In this document: positions 1-8,756 of the stretch, piece by piece
How positions within the stretch are numbered: position 1 is the first letter of the stretch
How the letters are laid out: each line of letters opens with the position of its first letter
Source of the DNA: Clostridiales bacterium
Lineage (GTDB): Bacteria > Bacillota > Clostridia > Christensenellales > DUVY01
Assembly (NCBI GenBank): GCA_012840805.1
Contig: DUVY01000038.1
Location: 1 to 64,000 of the forward strand
Direction: 5' to 3'
DNA length: 64,000 bases
Translations under genes and position numbers: made by a program
The notes under the pieces: generated by a model
What the model was told of the DNA's origin: nothing
What the model saw: the letters and a program-made list of their open reading frames with translations, nothing else
Databases searched by the model: none

Positions 1-102
1 AAGCCGATAAATCGCAATATTGAAAACATAATTCACTTTGTCGGTTTCGTCTTTTTGATCGGTCTGATTATTTTAATTGATTTGTTAAAGTTTATAAAGT
101 AA
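1..102 (+). CDS. rseP: RIP-type site-2 metalloprotease RseP, C-terminal end only
   Basis: The window opens inside a gene read in frame 1 that ends at TAA 100-102, leaving 33 residues. They begin with a KPINRNIE-like stretch and continue as one hydrophobic helix ending in a short basic tail. This matches the last transmembrane segment of RseP/YluC-type intramembrane metalloproteases, which cleave anti-sigma factors and signal-peptide remnants in the membrane. The position directly before ispG agrees with the usual dxr-rseP-ispG order. The HExxH active site lies outside the window, so the call rests on the tail and the context. Confidence 0.7.
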   Translation, partial: KPINRNIENIIHFVGFVFLIGLIILIDLLKFIK

Positions 103-111
103 AATGTTTTT

Positions 112-1158
112 ATGACCAAAAAAATTAATATAGGCGGCGTGGTAATTGGCGGCGGCTACCCTATAGCCATACAGTCAATGACCAACACAAAGACTTCGGA
201 TATTGACAGAACGGTTTTGCAGATTCAAAATCTCGCATTGGCGGGCTGTCATATCGCGCGAATGGCTGTAACTGATCAAAAAGACGCGCAATCCATAAAA
301 ACCATAAAACAAAAAGTTAAAATGCCGCTTGTGGCGGATATTCAATTTGATTACAGGCTTGCGATAGCTTCTATTGAAAATGGCATAGACAAAATCCGCA
401 TTAATCCGGGCAATATAGGCAATAAAGAAAAAGTAAAAGCGATAATAGATAGCGCCAAGGCGCACAAGGTTCCTATAAGAGTGGGCGTCAACAGCGGTTC
501 AATAGAAAAAGAGTTGTTACGAGAATATGGCAGAACGGCGCAAGCTTTGGCGCAAAGCGCTCTAAAGAGCGTCAGTCTTTTGGAAAGTTTTGGTTTTTAT
601 GACATTGTAGTATCCGTAAAGTCTTCCGAAGTCAAGACAATGATAGACGCTTGCAGGATAATTAACAAAAGCTGTCAATATCCGCAGCACCTAGGAGTGA
701 CGGAAGCGGGGCTTTTTGAGAGCGCGATTATAAAATCCGCAATCGGAATAGGCTCTTTGCTAATAGACAATATAGGGGATACCATTCGCGTTTCGGTTAC
801 CGGCGACCCCGTTGACGAAATAAAAGCCGCAAAATTAATATTAAGATATTCAGGCAAAGACAAAAACTTTGTGGAAATCGTTTCTTGCCCAACATGCGCT
901 AGATGTAATGTTGATTTGTATAACTTAGCGACTCAAGCCCAAGAAAGACTTAGTCATATTGCCAAACCCGTAAAAATCGCTATAATGGGATGCGCGGTCA
1001 ACGGTCCGGGCGAAGCCAAGGGCGCGGATTTTGGCATTACAGGGGGCAACGGCAAAGGTCTTATTTTTGAAAAAGGCAAATTAATCAAAACGGTGAATGA
1101 AAACGACCTAATTGACGAGTTGGTCAAAAAAGTAGAAGAGTTCGCTCAAAATCTTTAA
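112..1158 (+). CDS. ispG: 4-hydroxy-3-methylbut-2-enyl diphosphate synthase (flavodoxin type)
   Basis: IspG makes HMBDP from methylerythritol cyclodiphosphate in the MEP isoprenoid pathway and uses a 4Fe-4S cluster. The 348-residue protein is the usual bacterial length: a TIM barrel followed by a reductase-like domain. Cluster ligands are visible as SCPTCARC near residue 258 and MGCAVNGPGE near residue 294, with the conserved Glu of NGPGE. The start is the ATG at 112, because an ATG at 104 reaches a stop after two codons. Only 9 bases separate it from the preceding stop, so it is cotranscribed with rseP. ispA and dxs of the same pathway lie about 23-27 kb further on. Confidence 0.96.
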   Translation: MTKKINIGGVVIGGGYPIAIQSMTNTKTSDIDRTVLQIQNLALAGCHIARMAVTDQKDAQSIKTIKQKVKMPLVADIQFDYRLAIASIENGIDKIRINPGNIGNKEKVKAIIDSAKAHKVPIRVGVNSGSIEKELLREYGRTAQALAQSALKSVSLLESFGFYDIVVSVKSSEVKTMIDACRIINKSCQYPQHLGVTEAGLFESAIIKSAIGIGSLLIDNIGDTIRVSVTGDPVDEIKAAKLILRYSGKDKNFVEIVSCPTCARCNVDLYNLATQAQERLSHIAKPVKIAIMGCAVNGPGEAKGADFGITGGNGKGLIFEKGKLIKTVNENDLIDELVKKVEEFAQNL

Positions 1159-1193
1159 TACTTAATAGAGTTATAATCAAGAGGGATATAATA

Positions 1194-2726
1194 TTGGATA
1201 AACTTATAGAAGAAATTATTAAGATTAATCCTGCTTTTAAATATTTAAGGCTAAACACGCTGACATATTTTGCGGTGAGCGGTCATTGCAAAATAGAATT
1301 TTTATATCCCGATGAAGAGCCGTTTTTGACAAACGCGAAAAAATCTTTCGCTCAAATAAGAAAAATCGCAAGACAACTTACAGGTATAGAAACATATTGC
1401 GAATTTCATAAGGCTAACGCTTCCATCGAAAATGTGCTTTTGTCCGTTCAAACATTAGTTAAATCAGAGCTTAATATTAATAATTTTTTGTTAAAAAATA
1501 TTGAAATTCAAAACGGCAAGCCCAAAAAAGTCATAGTTAATATTGAAGAATTATATTATGATTACGCTTTGACAAAGCAGCTTGATAAACTTCTTGAAGA
1601 AAAGCTATCGGACACATATTGTGCAGATTTTGATGTTCAATTAACCAAGATTGATTCTAAAGTTGATTTGGAAGAAATTCTAAAGACCGAGCCTATAAAA
1701 GTCGTTAAAAAAATCAACAAAAGGCTTATACATCCGATAAGCGTTGACCACTTGATTGGAAAAAAAATAACCGAGCCCGCGATTTACATAAAAGATCTCA
1801 ATCTTTATTACGAGCAAGATGTGATTATTTGCGGCGTAATTAAAGGCCTGAAAAGAGCCACCTACAAATCCAAAAAAAATCCCGAAAGCGATAAAGAAAA
1901 AGTTTATTATAAATTTAGCTTAGAAGATTTTACGGGTCTAGTCAATTGCGTTTATTTTGCCTATAGTTCGTCCGTTCAAAAAGCTGATACGCTAAGGGAC
2001 GGGGCTGAGATAATACTGCAAGGCAAAGTCAAGCAGGGCAAGAATATGCTAGAAGTTATCGCGCGTTCGATAAGCTATTGCGAAATACCTAAAGATCTTG
2101 TTGAGATTAAGCATCGCAACCCTGTTCCTGAAAAATACGAATTAATATTTCCCGAAGATATAAAAATAACCGAACAGGCAAACTTTCTTATCAAAGACGA
2201 AATATCCGAACATATCAAAAAAAATATATATGTGGTATTTGACCTAGAAACCACAGGTATCGGCGAAAACGACCGCATAACAGAAATAGCGGCCGTAAAG
2301 ATAATAGACGGCAAAATTTGTCAATTATTTACCACGCTTATAAATCCAAATATGAAAATACCATCCGATGTCACAAAACTTACAGGCATTACTAACGAGA
2401 TGGTATCTATGAGTCCGACATTTGAACAAATCGCTGGGGATTTTTATAAGTTTTGCCACAACGCTATTTTGGTTGGGCATAATATAACTGATTTTGATTT
2501 GCCTTTTTTAAGTCGTTATTCTGACATAACGCACTATTACTATGACGAGCACAAAGTTGAGGATACGCTGCATATAGCGCAAGATAAATTAAAAGGCAAA
2601 ATATCTAATTTTAAGCTTTCAACAATTGCCAAATATTTTAATATTAATAATGTCATGGCGCATAGAGCGCAATTTGACGCTTTGACAACCGCCAAGGTCT
2701 TTTTAGAGCTTTCCAAACTGCCATAA
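1194..2726 (+). CDS. PolC-derived protein: N-terminal and OB domains plus DEDDh 3'-5' exonuclease, no polymerase
   Basis: The 510-residue product starts at TTG 1194 behind a GAGGG ribosome site. Residues about 1-190 resemble the PolC N-terminal domain and about 190-300 its OB fold. About 345-510 form a DnaQ-type exonuclease with FDLETTG (Asp/Glu near 350-352), GHNITDFD near 427 and the His/Asp of HRAQFDAL near 489-494. In normal PolC (about 1400 residues) the exonuclease sits inside a PHP domain and is followed by the polymerase core. Here the PHP segment that should separate OB and exonuclease is missing, and the protein ends straight after the exonuclease. The position between ispG and rimP is the standard polC locus. 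It probably has 3'-5' exonuclease activity on DNA or RNA; a partner polymerase cannot be seen here. Confidence 0.85.
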   Translation: MDKLIEEIIKINPAFKYLRLNTLTYFAVSGHCKIEFLYPDEEPFLTNAKKSFAQIRKIARQLTGIETYCEFHKANASIENVLLSVQTLVKSELNINNFLLKNIEIQNGKPKKVIVNIEELYYDYALTKQLDKLLEEKLSDTYCADFDVQLTKIDSKVDLEEILKTEPIKVVKKINKRLIHPISVDHLIGKKITEPAIYIKDLNLYYEQDVIICGVIKGLKRATYKSKKNPESDKEKVYYKFSLEDFTGLVNCVYFAYSSSVQKADTLRDGAEIILQGKVKQGKNMLEVIARSISYCEIPKDLVEIKHRNPVPEKYELIFPEDIKITEQANFLIKDEISEHIKKNIYVVFDLETTGIGENDRITEIAAVKIIDGKICQLFTTLINPNMKIPSDVTKLTGITNEMVSMSPTFEQIAGDFYKFCHNAILVGHNITDFDLPFLSRYSDITHYYYDEHKVEDTLHIAQDKLKGKISNFKLSTIAKYFNINNVMAHRAQFDALTTAKVFLELSKLP

Positions 2727-2740
2727 TTATTTAAAAAAGT

Positions 2741-2769
2741 TTGCATCATAGAGAAATTTTTGTTATAAT
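2741..2769 (+). promoter_or_regulatory. SigA-type promoter of the rimP-nusA-infB operon
   Basis: TTGCAT at 2741-2746 and TATAAT at 2764-2769 are separated by exactly 17 bases. The promoter lies in the gap after the PolC-like gene and upstream of the rimP leader hairpin. Confidence 0.8.
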
Positions 2770-2798
2770 AATCACAACACTATATTGATGACTAAACT

Positions 2799-2822
2799 AA
2801 GAGTGGGTATCTTCCCACTCTT
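2799..2822 (+). promoter_or_regulatory. Leader hairpin upstream of rimP
   Basis: The arms AAGAGTGGG (2799-2807) and CCCACTCTT (2814-2822) form a perfect 9-bp stem around TATCTT. It lies in the 5' leader between the promoter and the rimP ribosome site GAGGGG. No long T-run follows, so it is not a classical terminator. Similar GAGTGGG/CCCACTC stems precede rimP (ylxS) in many Firmicutes. A role in operon regulation is inferred. Confidence 0.65.
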
Positions 2823-2843
2823 GTTGTTTGAGGGGAATTAAAA

Positions 2844-3305
2844 ATGGATATTACGACTAAGGTCCAAAACGCCATTGCTAAGACCATTGAAGATCTAGGT
2901 TATGAGCTTGTGGAAGTGACTTACAAATATCAGCATAAGGCATGGCAACTGACTGTTTTTATTCACAAGACCGAGGGAATAGCTTTGTCTGATTGCGAAA
3001 AAGTCCATTACGCTATAGACGGAATTTTGGACGAACTTGACCCAACCAACGGCGCGCCCTATAATCTTAATGTTTCGTCGCTTGGATTGGACAGACCGAT
3101 GACTACCGATAAAGATTATAACCGTAATCTTAACAAAGAAGTAGAAGTCAATCTAAAAAACCCTATTGACAAAAAAAATGTCATAGAAGGATTTCTAAAA
3201 GGCTTTGACGAACAGTCTGTTTTGGTTGAGGAATTAAAAACAAAAAAAGAATACAAGCTTGAAAGAGATAACATCAAGCTTATGACATTATTAATAAAGT
3301 TTTGA
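2844..3305 (+). CDS. rimP: Ribosome maturation factor RimP
   Basis: RimP helps mature the 30S subunit. The 153-residue length fits the family: an N-terminal alpha/beta domain with the typical LGYELVEV and DCEKV segments, then a C-terminal SH3-like domain containing the NVSSLGLDRP motif region and a VEEL strand. The start ATG has GAGGGG 8 bases upstream. It is the first gene of the rimP-nusA-infB operon, with 19 bases to nusA. Confidence 0.95.
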   Translation: MDITTKVQNAIAKTIEDLGYELVEVTYKYQHKAWQLTVFIHKTEGIALSDCEKVHYAIDGILDELDPTNGAPYNLNVSSLGLDRPMTTDKDYNRNLNKEVEVNLKNPIDKKNVIEGFLKGFDEQSVLVEELKTKKEYKLERDNIKLMTLLIKF

Positions 3306-3324
3306 TAATTAAGGAGAAATTTAG

Positions 3325-4449
3325 ATGATCAACAAAGATTTCTTTCTGGCGCTAGATGAGTTGGAAGCCAGCAAAAAGATAAAAAAAGAAGCCTTTTTGG
3401 AAGCGTTAGAGAGCGCTTTGGTTTCGGCATACAAAAGACATTACGGCGAAGCCAACTCTATTCAAGTTAAGCTAAATCCCGCGCGTAACACTATCAGGAT
3501 TTTCGCTTATAAGACAGTGGTAGAAAATGTAATCAACAAAGACAAAGAGGTGTCTTTGGAAGAAGCGCGACAAATAAAAAAGACCGCCAAAATAGGCGAT
3601 ATAATAAGCAAAGAAATAACGCCCAAGGAATTTGGGCGCATAGCGGCCCAAACCGCGAAGCAAGTCGTTACCCAAAAGCTAAGGGATATGGAGACACAAA
3701 TAGCTTATGAAGAGCTTGCTGAAAAAGAAGACGAATTGACGGTATGCGTAATAAGGCGAATTGAGGGTAAAAATGTTTATGTTGATCTAGGGAAATTAGA
3801 AGCTGTTATGCTGCCGTCAGACCAAATACCCGATGAAAGATATAATGTCAATGACAAAATCAAAGTATATGTAAAAAAGGTCAAAGTTGGTCCAAAAGGC
3901 CCGCAGATTATGGTGTCACGTTCTTGCGAAGGCTTTGTAAAAAGATTGTTTGAGCAAGAAGTGCCCGAAATAGCGGCGGGCTTGGTAGTAATAAAAAACA
4001 TTGTCCGCGAAGCTGGATACCGCACAAAAATAGCGGTGTACTCCGAGGATTCTTCTATCGACCCTGTCGGCGCTTGCGTGGGCAATAGGGGAATGCGAAT
4101 TAATACTATTGTCGCCGAATTAAACGGCGAAAAAATTGATGTTATACCTTGGTGCTCGGATACATTAGAATACATCGCTAGAGCCCTAAGCCCCGCAAAA
4201 GTTTTGATGGTGCAAGTCAATGACGAGGACCGCACCGCCAAAGTAATTGTTCCCGACGATAAGTTGTCTTTGGCGATCGGAAAAAGAGGACAGAACGCTC
4301 GGCTTGCCGTAAGACTTACAGGTTGGAAGATTGATGTAAAATCTTTGAGCGCTAGTCAAAACATGGAAGAGTTTAAAGAAATAGAGGAGCATATACCCGA
4401 AGAAGATTTTGAGTTAGAAGACTTTAAGGCGGATTTGGGAGAATTGTAA
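3325..4449 (+). CDS. nusA: Transcription termination/antitermination factor NusA
   Basis: NusA binds RNA polymerase and nascent RNA and modulates pausing, termination and antitermination. The 374 residues hold an N-terminal polymerase-binding domain, an S1 domain (about 130-205, with VYVDLGKLEA) and two KH domains. The first KH domain carries DPVGACVGNRGMRI and the second LAIGKRGQNARLA. A short acidic tail ends the protein and there are no C-terminal AR repeats, as usual in Firmicutes. AAGGAG precedes the ATG. The stop lies 2 bases before rnpM. Confidence 0.97.
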   Translation: MINKDFFLALDELEASKKIKKEAFLEALESALVSAYKRHYGEANSIQVKLNPARNTIRIFAYKTVVENVINKDKEVSLEEARQIKKTAKIGDIISKEITPKEFGRIAAQTAKQVVTQKLRDMETQIAYEELAEKEDELTVCVIRRIEGKNVYVDLGKLEAVMLPSDQIPDERYNVNDKIKVYVKKVKVGPKGPQIMVSRSCEGFVKRLFEQEVPEIAAGLVVIKNIVREAGYRTKIAVYSEDSSIDPVGACVGNRGMRINTIVAELNGEKIDVIPWCSDTLEYIARALSPAKVLMVQVNDEDRTAKVIVPDDKLSLAIGKRGQNARLAVRLTGWKIDVKSLSASQNMEEFKEIEEHIPEEDFELEDFKADLGEL

Positions 4450-4451
4450 AA

Positions 4452-4718
4452 ATGAAAGTTCCTATCAGAACTTGTGTAGCGTGCAGACAGCCTCAACCCA
4501 AAAAGCAATTATTAAGGGTTGTAAAAACGCCCCAAGGCGAGATAAAGCTTGACTCTACGGGTCGCGCTAACGGGCGCGGAGCGTATATCTGCAATAGGGC
4601 GCAATGCGTTCAAGACGCTGTCAAAAAGAAACTATTTAATAGAAATTTTAAAATGAATATAGACGATTCAGTTTACACAAGACTGTTAGAAGAATACAAT
4701 GAACAAAAACAAAATTGA
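4452..4718 (+). CDS. rnpM: RNase P modulator RnpM (YlxR family)
   Basis: This is an 88-residue basic protein of the YlxR family. The signature PIRTCVACRQ near the N terminus, the GRGAYIC motif and a basic C terminus are visible. Family members bind RNA, and in B. subtilis the protein is reported to modulate RNase P. It follows nusA by 2 bases and its end overlaps the start of ylxQ by 20 bases, so translation is probably coupled. Confidence 0.93.
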   Translation: MKVPIRTCVACRQPQPKKQLLRVVKTPQGEIKLDSTGRANGRGAYICNRAQCVQDAVKKKLFNRNFKMNIDDSVYTRLLEEYNEQKQN

Positions 4719-5031
4719 CACATATATTAGATTCGCTATAAAAAGCCGAAAAATAATACACGGCTTAGACAAGATAAAATTACGGACTAAACAGATAAAG
4801 ATCATTATAGCTGACAAGACATTGTCCGATAACTCTTTGGAAAAAACCAAAATATTAAGCGATAGATTTAGAATACCTTTAATATTAAGCGAGGATGACT
4901 TGAATCATATATTAAACACTATTAATTGCAAGATTATAGGCATAACCGACGAGAGTTTGTCTAAGGCGATTTTGGACAATCTCGGCAACGGTTATTATTT
5001 GGCGGAGGGAGAATTAAATGGCAGAAATTAA
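4699..5031 (+). CDS. ylxQ: L7Ae/L30e-family RNA-binding protein YlxQ
   Basis: This 110-residue protein sits at the conserved ylxQ position between rnpM and infB and overlaps both neighbours. It has the alternating alpha/beta pattern of the L7Ae fold, with an early basic helix, a KIIIADKT strand and a later CKIIGITDESL strand-helix. The sequence is rather divergent: the usual glycine-rich RNA-contact loop is weak and replaced by HGLDKIKLRTKQ. Family members bind kink-turn RNAs. An OLE RNA, known elsewhere to carry a kink-turn bound by an L7Ae-family protein, is encoded 20 kb downstream, but a link is only a guess. Confidence 0.8.
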   Translation: MNKNKIDTYIRFAIKSRKIIHGLDKIKLRTKQIKIIIADKTLSDNSLEKTKILSDRFRIPLILSEDDLNHILNTINCKIIGITDESLSKAILDNLGNGYYLAEGELNGRN

Positions 5032-7462
5032 AAAAACAGAAGAAAGCGTTGATAAGATAAAGTTGCTCGCAAGTTTAAAAGAAGAGAAAAACTTGCCCAA
5101 ATTATTTAATGTTCTAAGAGAACAAAAAAAGCGGCTTGATCTTATAGCGCGCGCTTTAGACGATATTAACCGCAAAAAAGAGGAACAAGCTCTAGCCGAA
5201 ATGCTAGCGCAACAGCGCGAGCAAGAAGAGCTTTTAGCTCAGCAAGAATCTATAAAAGAACAAGATATAAAAGCCGATACGCAGACTGTTTCGCCTGAAA
5301 AAATTGACGAGCGTCAGCAAGCCGGTGAAGCGACCCAAAAACAAGAAGCTGTTGCCCACACAAAAGAACAAAAACAGGCAAAACCGCTCAAGCAAAAAGA
5401 ACAACCAAAAGCCAAAACAAGACAGGAAAAACCTCAAGAAACCAAAGCCCAAATTCCTGCCGACAAGCCTAGCTTAGTAGATGCAAAACCAAGCGCGCCT
5501 GTGGCGCCTGTGTCTATTTCTTCGCCGACCAAACAAAAAAGCCATGACAAAAAAGACAAAAAATTTGAAGAGAAAAAAAGCATGAACAAGCGCACTTTAA
5601 TAAGGCGCGGCTTTATTGACGATAGATTTGATGACGACGATTATAGTCCTAGACATAGAAAACCTAAGGCTAAGAAAACGCCCAAAAAACAAATTACTCC
5701 TATCAAGATAGAAAAGGCGGTTATTACCACCGATAACTTAACGGTCAAAATGCTGTCCGAAAAAATTGGCGTTCCCGCCCAAGATATACTCAAAAAACTT
5801 ATGATTTTGGGCGTTATGACCACTATAAACGGAGTAGTTGACTTTGATACTATGGAATTGGTCGCCGATGAGTTTGGCGTTAAACTAGAAAAGAAAATAG
5901 AAAAAACCAAAGAAGAAGTATTATCCGAATCCGTTTTGGAAGAAGATAATCCTGAAGATTTGGTAGAACGCCCCGCCATAGTAACGGTTATGGGCCATGT
6001 GGATCACGGCAAGACATCGCTTCTTGACGCCATAAGAAAAACCAATGTCATAGAAGGCGAGGCAGGGGGCATTACTCAACATATAGGCGCTTATACTGTC
6101 AATGTAAGGGACAAGAAGATTACCTTTATTGATACGCCGGGTCACGAGGCGTTTACCGCGATGCGCGCGCGCGGCGCGAAGGTAACGGATATCGCGATAA
6201 TAGTTGTCGCGGTTGACGACGGCGTAATGCCTCAAACAGCTGAGGCGATTAACCACGCAAAAGCGGCAAATGTTCCCATAATAATCGCTATCAACAAAAT
6301 AGACAAACCAAATACCAATCCACAAAGGATATTAGAGCAATTAACCGCGCATGAAGTGCTTTGCGAGGCGTGGGGCGGCGATTCTCCCGCTGTAGAGATT
6401 TCGGCCAAAACGGGCAAAAACATTGATAAACTTTTAGACACGATTTTGGATGTTGCCGAACTTCACGAATTTAAGGCAAATCCCAACAGAAAAGGATACG
6501 GAACGATAATTGAAGCCAAGCTAGACAAATCTAGAGGTCCTGTCGCCAATATCATAGTCCAAAATGGAACATTAAGAGTGGGCGACGCAATTGTTTCGGG
6601 CGTTACTTACGGTCATGTGCGGGCAATGCAAGACGACAAGGGCAGAAACATAAAAGAAGCAGGTCCTTCTATGCCCGTATCAGTTTTGGGCTTTTCCGAA
6701 GTGCCCGAGGCGGGAGAGCATATCTATGTTGTAGAAGACGAAAAACTCGCGAAACAAGTTGTATCAGAAAGAATTACCAAGCAAAGAACAGCCGAAAGCG
6801 CTGTAAGCAATATTGTCACTTTGAGCGATGTGTTTAACAAGATAAGCGAAGGTAAGATGAAAGACCTCAACTTAATTATAAAAGCCGATGTTCAAGGCTC
6901 TGTTGAAGCTTTGAAAGAGTCTTTGAGCAAATTAAGCAATGAAGAGGTTAAGGTCAATACTATTCATTGCGGAGTGGGCGCGGTCAAAAAGACCGATGTT
7001 ATGCTTGCAGAAGCGTCCAACGCGATAATTATAGGCTTTAATGTGCGCGCCGATGCCGAAAGCAAACAATTAGCCGAGAGCTCGGGCGTTGATATAAGAT
7101 ATTATCGTATAATATACGACGCGATTGACGATATCAACGCGGCTATTAAAGGAATGCTTACCCCTAAGTTTGAAGAAATTGTCAATGGTCAATGCGAAGT
7201 GCGCAACGTATTTAAGATTACGGGCGCGGGCATAGTAGCGGGTTGTTATGTTACCAGCGGCAAGATATTGCGAAACAGCAATGTAAGAGTATTAAGAGAT
7301 AATACCGTTGTTTATGACAGCACGATCGGCTCTTTAAAGCGAATTAAAGACGACGTCAAAGAAGTGGCTACGGGTTATGAATGCGGCGTTACTATCAGCG
7401 GTTTTTCCGACTTTAAGGTTGGAGATGTTTTGGAATCATACACTTTGGAGAAGATAGAATAA
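5018..7462 (+). CDS. infB: Translation initiation factor IF-2
   Basis: IF-2 is the GTPase that delivers initiator tRNA to the 30S subunit. The 814-residue protein starts with a charged, Lys/Glu/Gln-rich flexible region (about 1-230). An IF2N domain follows (about 235-290) and then the G domain from about residue 318: G1 GHVDHGKT, G2 GGITQHIG, G3 DTPGHEAF, G4 NKID and G5 SAKTG. The beta-barrel, C1 and C2 domains are complete to the C terminus. The start ATG follows GGAGGG and overlaps the ylxQ end by 14 bases. rbfA follows with no gap. Confidence 0.98.
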   Translation: MAEIKKTEESVDKIKLLASLKEEKNLPKLFNVLREQKKRLDLIARALDDINRKKEEQALAEMLAQQREQEELLAQQESIKEQDIKADTQTVSPEKIDERQQAGEATQKQEAVAHTKEQKQAKPLKQKEQPKAKTRQEKPQETKAQIPADKPSLVDAKPSAPVAPVSISSPTKQKSHDKKDKKFEEKKSMNKRTLIRRGFIDDRFDDDDYSPRHRKPKAKKTPKKQITPIKIEKAVITTDNLTVKMLSEKIGVPAQDILKKLMILGVMTTINGVVDFDTMELVADEFGVKLEKKIEKTKEEVLSESVLEEDNPEDLVERPAIVTVMGHVDHGKTSLLDAIRKTNVIEGEAGGITQHIGAYTVNVRDKKITFIDTPGHEAFTAMRARGAKVTDIAIIVVAVDDGVMPQTAEAINHAKAANVPIIIAINKIDKPNTNPQRILEQLTAHEVLCEAWGGDSPAVEISAKTGKNIDKLLDTILDVAELHEFKANPNRKGYGTIIEAKLDKSRGPVANIIVQNGTLRVGDAIVSGVTYGHVRAMQDDKGRNIKEAGPSMPVSVLGFSEVPEAGEHIYVVEDEKLAKQVVSERITKQRTAESAVSNIVTLSDVFNKISEGKMKDLNLIIKADVQGSVEALKESLSKLSNEEVKVNTIHCGVGAVKKTDVMLAEASNAIIIGFNVRADAESKQLAESSGVDIRYYRIIYDAIDDINAAIKGMLTPKFEEIVNGQCEVRNVFKITGAGIVAGCYVTSGKILRNSNVRVLRDNTVVYDSTIGSLKRIKDDVKEVATGYECGVTISGFSDFKVGDVLESYTLEKIE

Positions 7463-7828
7463 ATGGCAAATATAAGAATTAAACGTATTAATTCTGAAAT
7501 TCAGCGGAACTTGAGCGAAATACTTAACAAGCTCAAAAATCCAGCCATAACCGTTATGATAAGCGTTACTAGGGTTGAAACGACTAAGGATTTGAAGCAT
7601 AGCAAAATTTGGCTTAGTTTTTACGGAACAAAAGAACAATGCGATAGCGCTTATCAAGCTGTTTTACGCAGCAACGGCTATATCAGACGCGAACTTGCTT
7701 CTTTGATGAAAGACTTGCGCGTTATGCCTGAGCTGCACTTTTTGTATGACGATTCACAAGAATATTCGCAAAAGATAAACGAGCTTATTGAGCAAATTAA
7801 CACAGGGAAAAATGATGATCAATCTTAA
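7463..7828 (+). CDS. rbfA: Ribosome-binding factor A
   Basis: RbfA is a KH-type protein needed for 16S rRNA 5'-end maturation and growth in the cold. The 121-residue length and core features fit: RIKRINSEIQRNLSEIL at the N terminus, the VTRVETTKDLKHSKIWLS strand-helix region, and RRELASLMKDLRVMPELHF. It begins immediately after the infB stop and overlaps nrnA by 17 bases. Confidence 0.95.
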   Translation: MANIRIKRINSEIQRNLSEILNKLKNPAITVMISVTRVETTKDLKHSKIWLSFYGTKEQCDSAYQAVLRSNGYIRRELASLMKDLRVMPELHFLYDDSQEYSQKINELIEQINTGKNDDQS

Positions 7829-8756
7829 AGGAACTAAGAAAATAGCGTTATTCACCCATATTCGACCCGATGGAGATGCTTTGGGCTCTATGAACGGGCT
7901 TGCGTTGGCGCTAAGAAAAAAAGGCATTGAGGTTGACTGCTATTGCGATTCAGAAATCCCTAGCTTACTTAGCTTTTTACCAAACGCCGGTAGTATTCAA
8001 AACGGCGCGTTAAATAATTATTACGATATGATGATATCGGTTGATTGCGCCGATGAATTTCGTTTAGGAAAATATAAAGATATTTATTTAAAGCACGCTA
8101 ACACGGTTAATATTGACCACCATATGACTAATACAAGTTACGCCAAACATAATATAATAAAGAATTTGTCAAGCAGTTGCGAGCTAGTGTTTGAAGTAAT
8201 AAAATCTTTGAATATAAAAATGGACGATGAGATTGCGCTTAATCTTTATGTGGGCACTGTTACAGATACGGGACATTTTACTCAAGCCAACACGACAAGC
8301 GGGGCGCATTTGGCGGCCGCCGAATTAATCAAATATAATATTGACATAGAAGATTTATCACAAAAACTATTCAAAGAAATTTCCAAAGAAAAGTTAATGC
8401 TTATCAAAGATTGCATAACATATATGCGTTTTTTTAGTTTGGACAGAATATCTTTTATTGGAATTAATCAAGATATGTTACAAAAATACAATCTAGATAT
8501 AAACGAAACCGAAGGCATAATCAATTATGCCATTAATATTCAAGGCGTAATGATAGGCATTTGTCTGACAGAAAGCGCGAAAAACACGTATAAAGTAAGC
8601 CTAAGGTCCAAAAAAGGCGTCAATATCGCGGATATCGCGGCGATGTTTGGCGGAGGCGGGCATTTGCAAGCGGCGGGTTTTATGATTAACGGCTGCTACG
8701 AAGATGTTGTCGAGCGCATAATAAAAGAATGCGAAAAGGCGCTTGAGCTTGTATGA
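7812..8756 (+). CDS. nrnA: DHH-family oligoribonuclease/pAp phosphatase NrnA
   Basis: NrnA degrades nano-RNA and removes phosphate from pAp. About 314 residues carry the DHH/DHHA1 layout: HIRPDGDALGS (motif I) near the start, VDCAD, IDHHMTN, DTGHF, and the DHHA1 GGGGHLQAAG near the C terminus. I chose the ATG at 7812, preceded by CAGGGA; an upstream TTG at 7788 lies deep in rbfA and lacks a ribosome site. The gene overlaps the end of rbfA and the start of truB, as in the usual rbfA-nrnA-truB order. Confidence 0.93.
   Translation: MMINLKGTKKIALFTHIRPDGDALGSMNGLALALRKKGIEVDCYCDSEIPSLLSFLPNAGSIQNGALNNYYDMMISVDCADEFRLGKYKDIYLKHANTVNIDHHMTNTSYAKHNIIKNLSSSCELVFEVIKSLNIKMDDEIALNLYVGTVTDTGHFTQANTTSGAHLAAAELIKYNIDIEDLSQKLFKEISKEKLMLIKDCITYMRFFSLDRISFIGINQDMLQKYNLDINETEGIINYAINIQGVMIGICLTESAKNTYKVSLRSKKGVNIADIAAMFGGGGHLQAAGFMINGCYEDVVERIIKECEKALELV

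Noticed and set aside
5234-6441. Several long open frames on the minus strand inside infB
   Set aside because: They have no ribosome sites and no family features, and are explained by the codon bias of infB.
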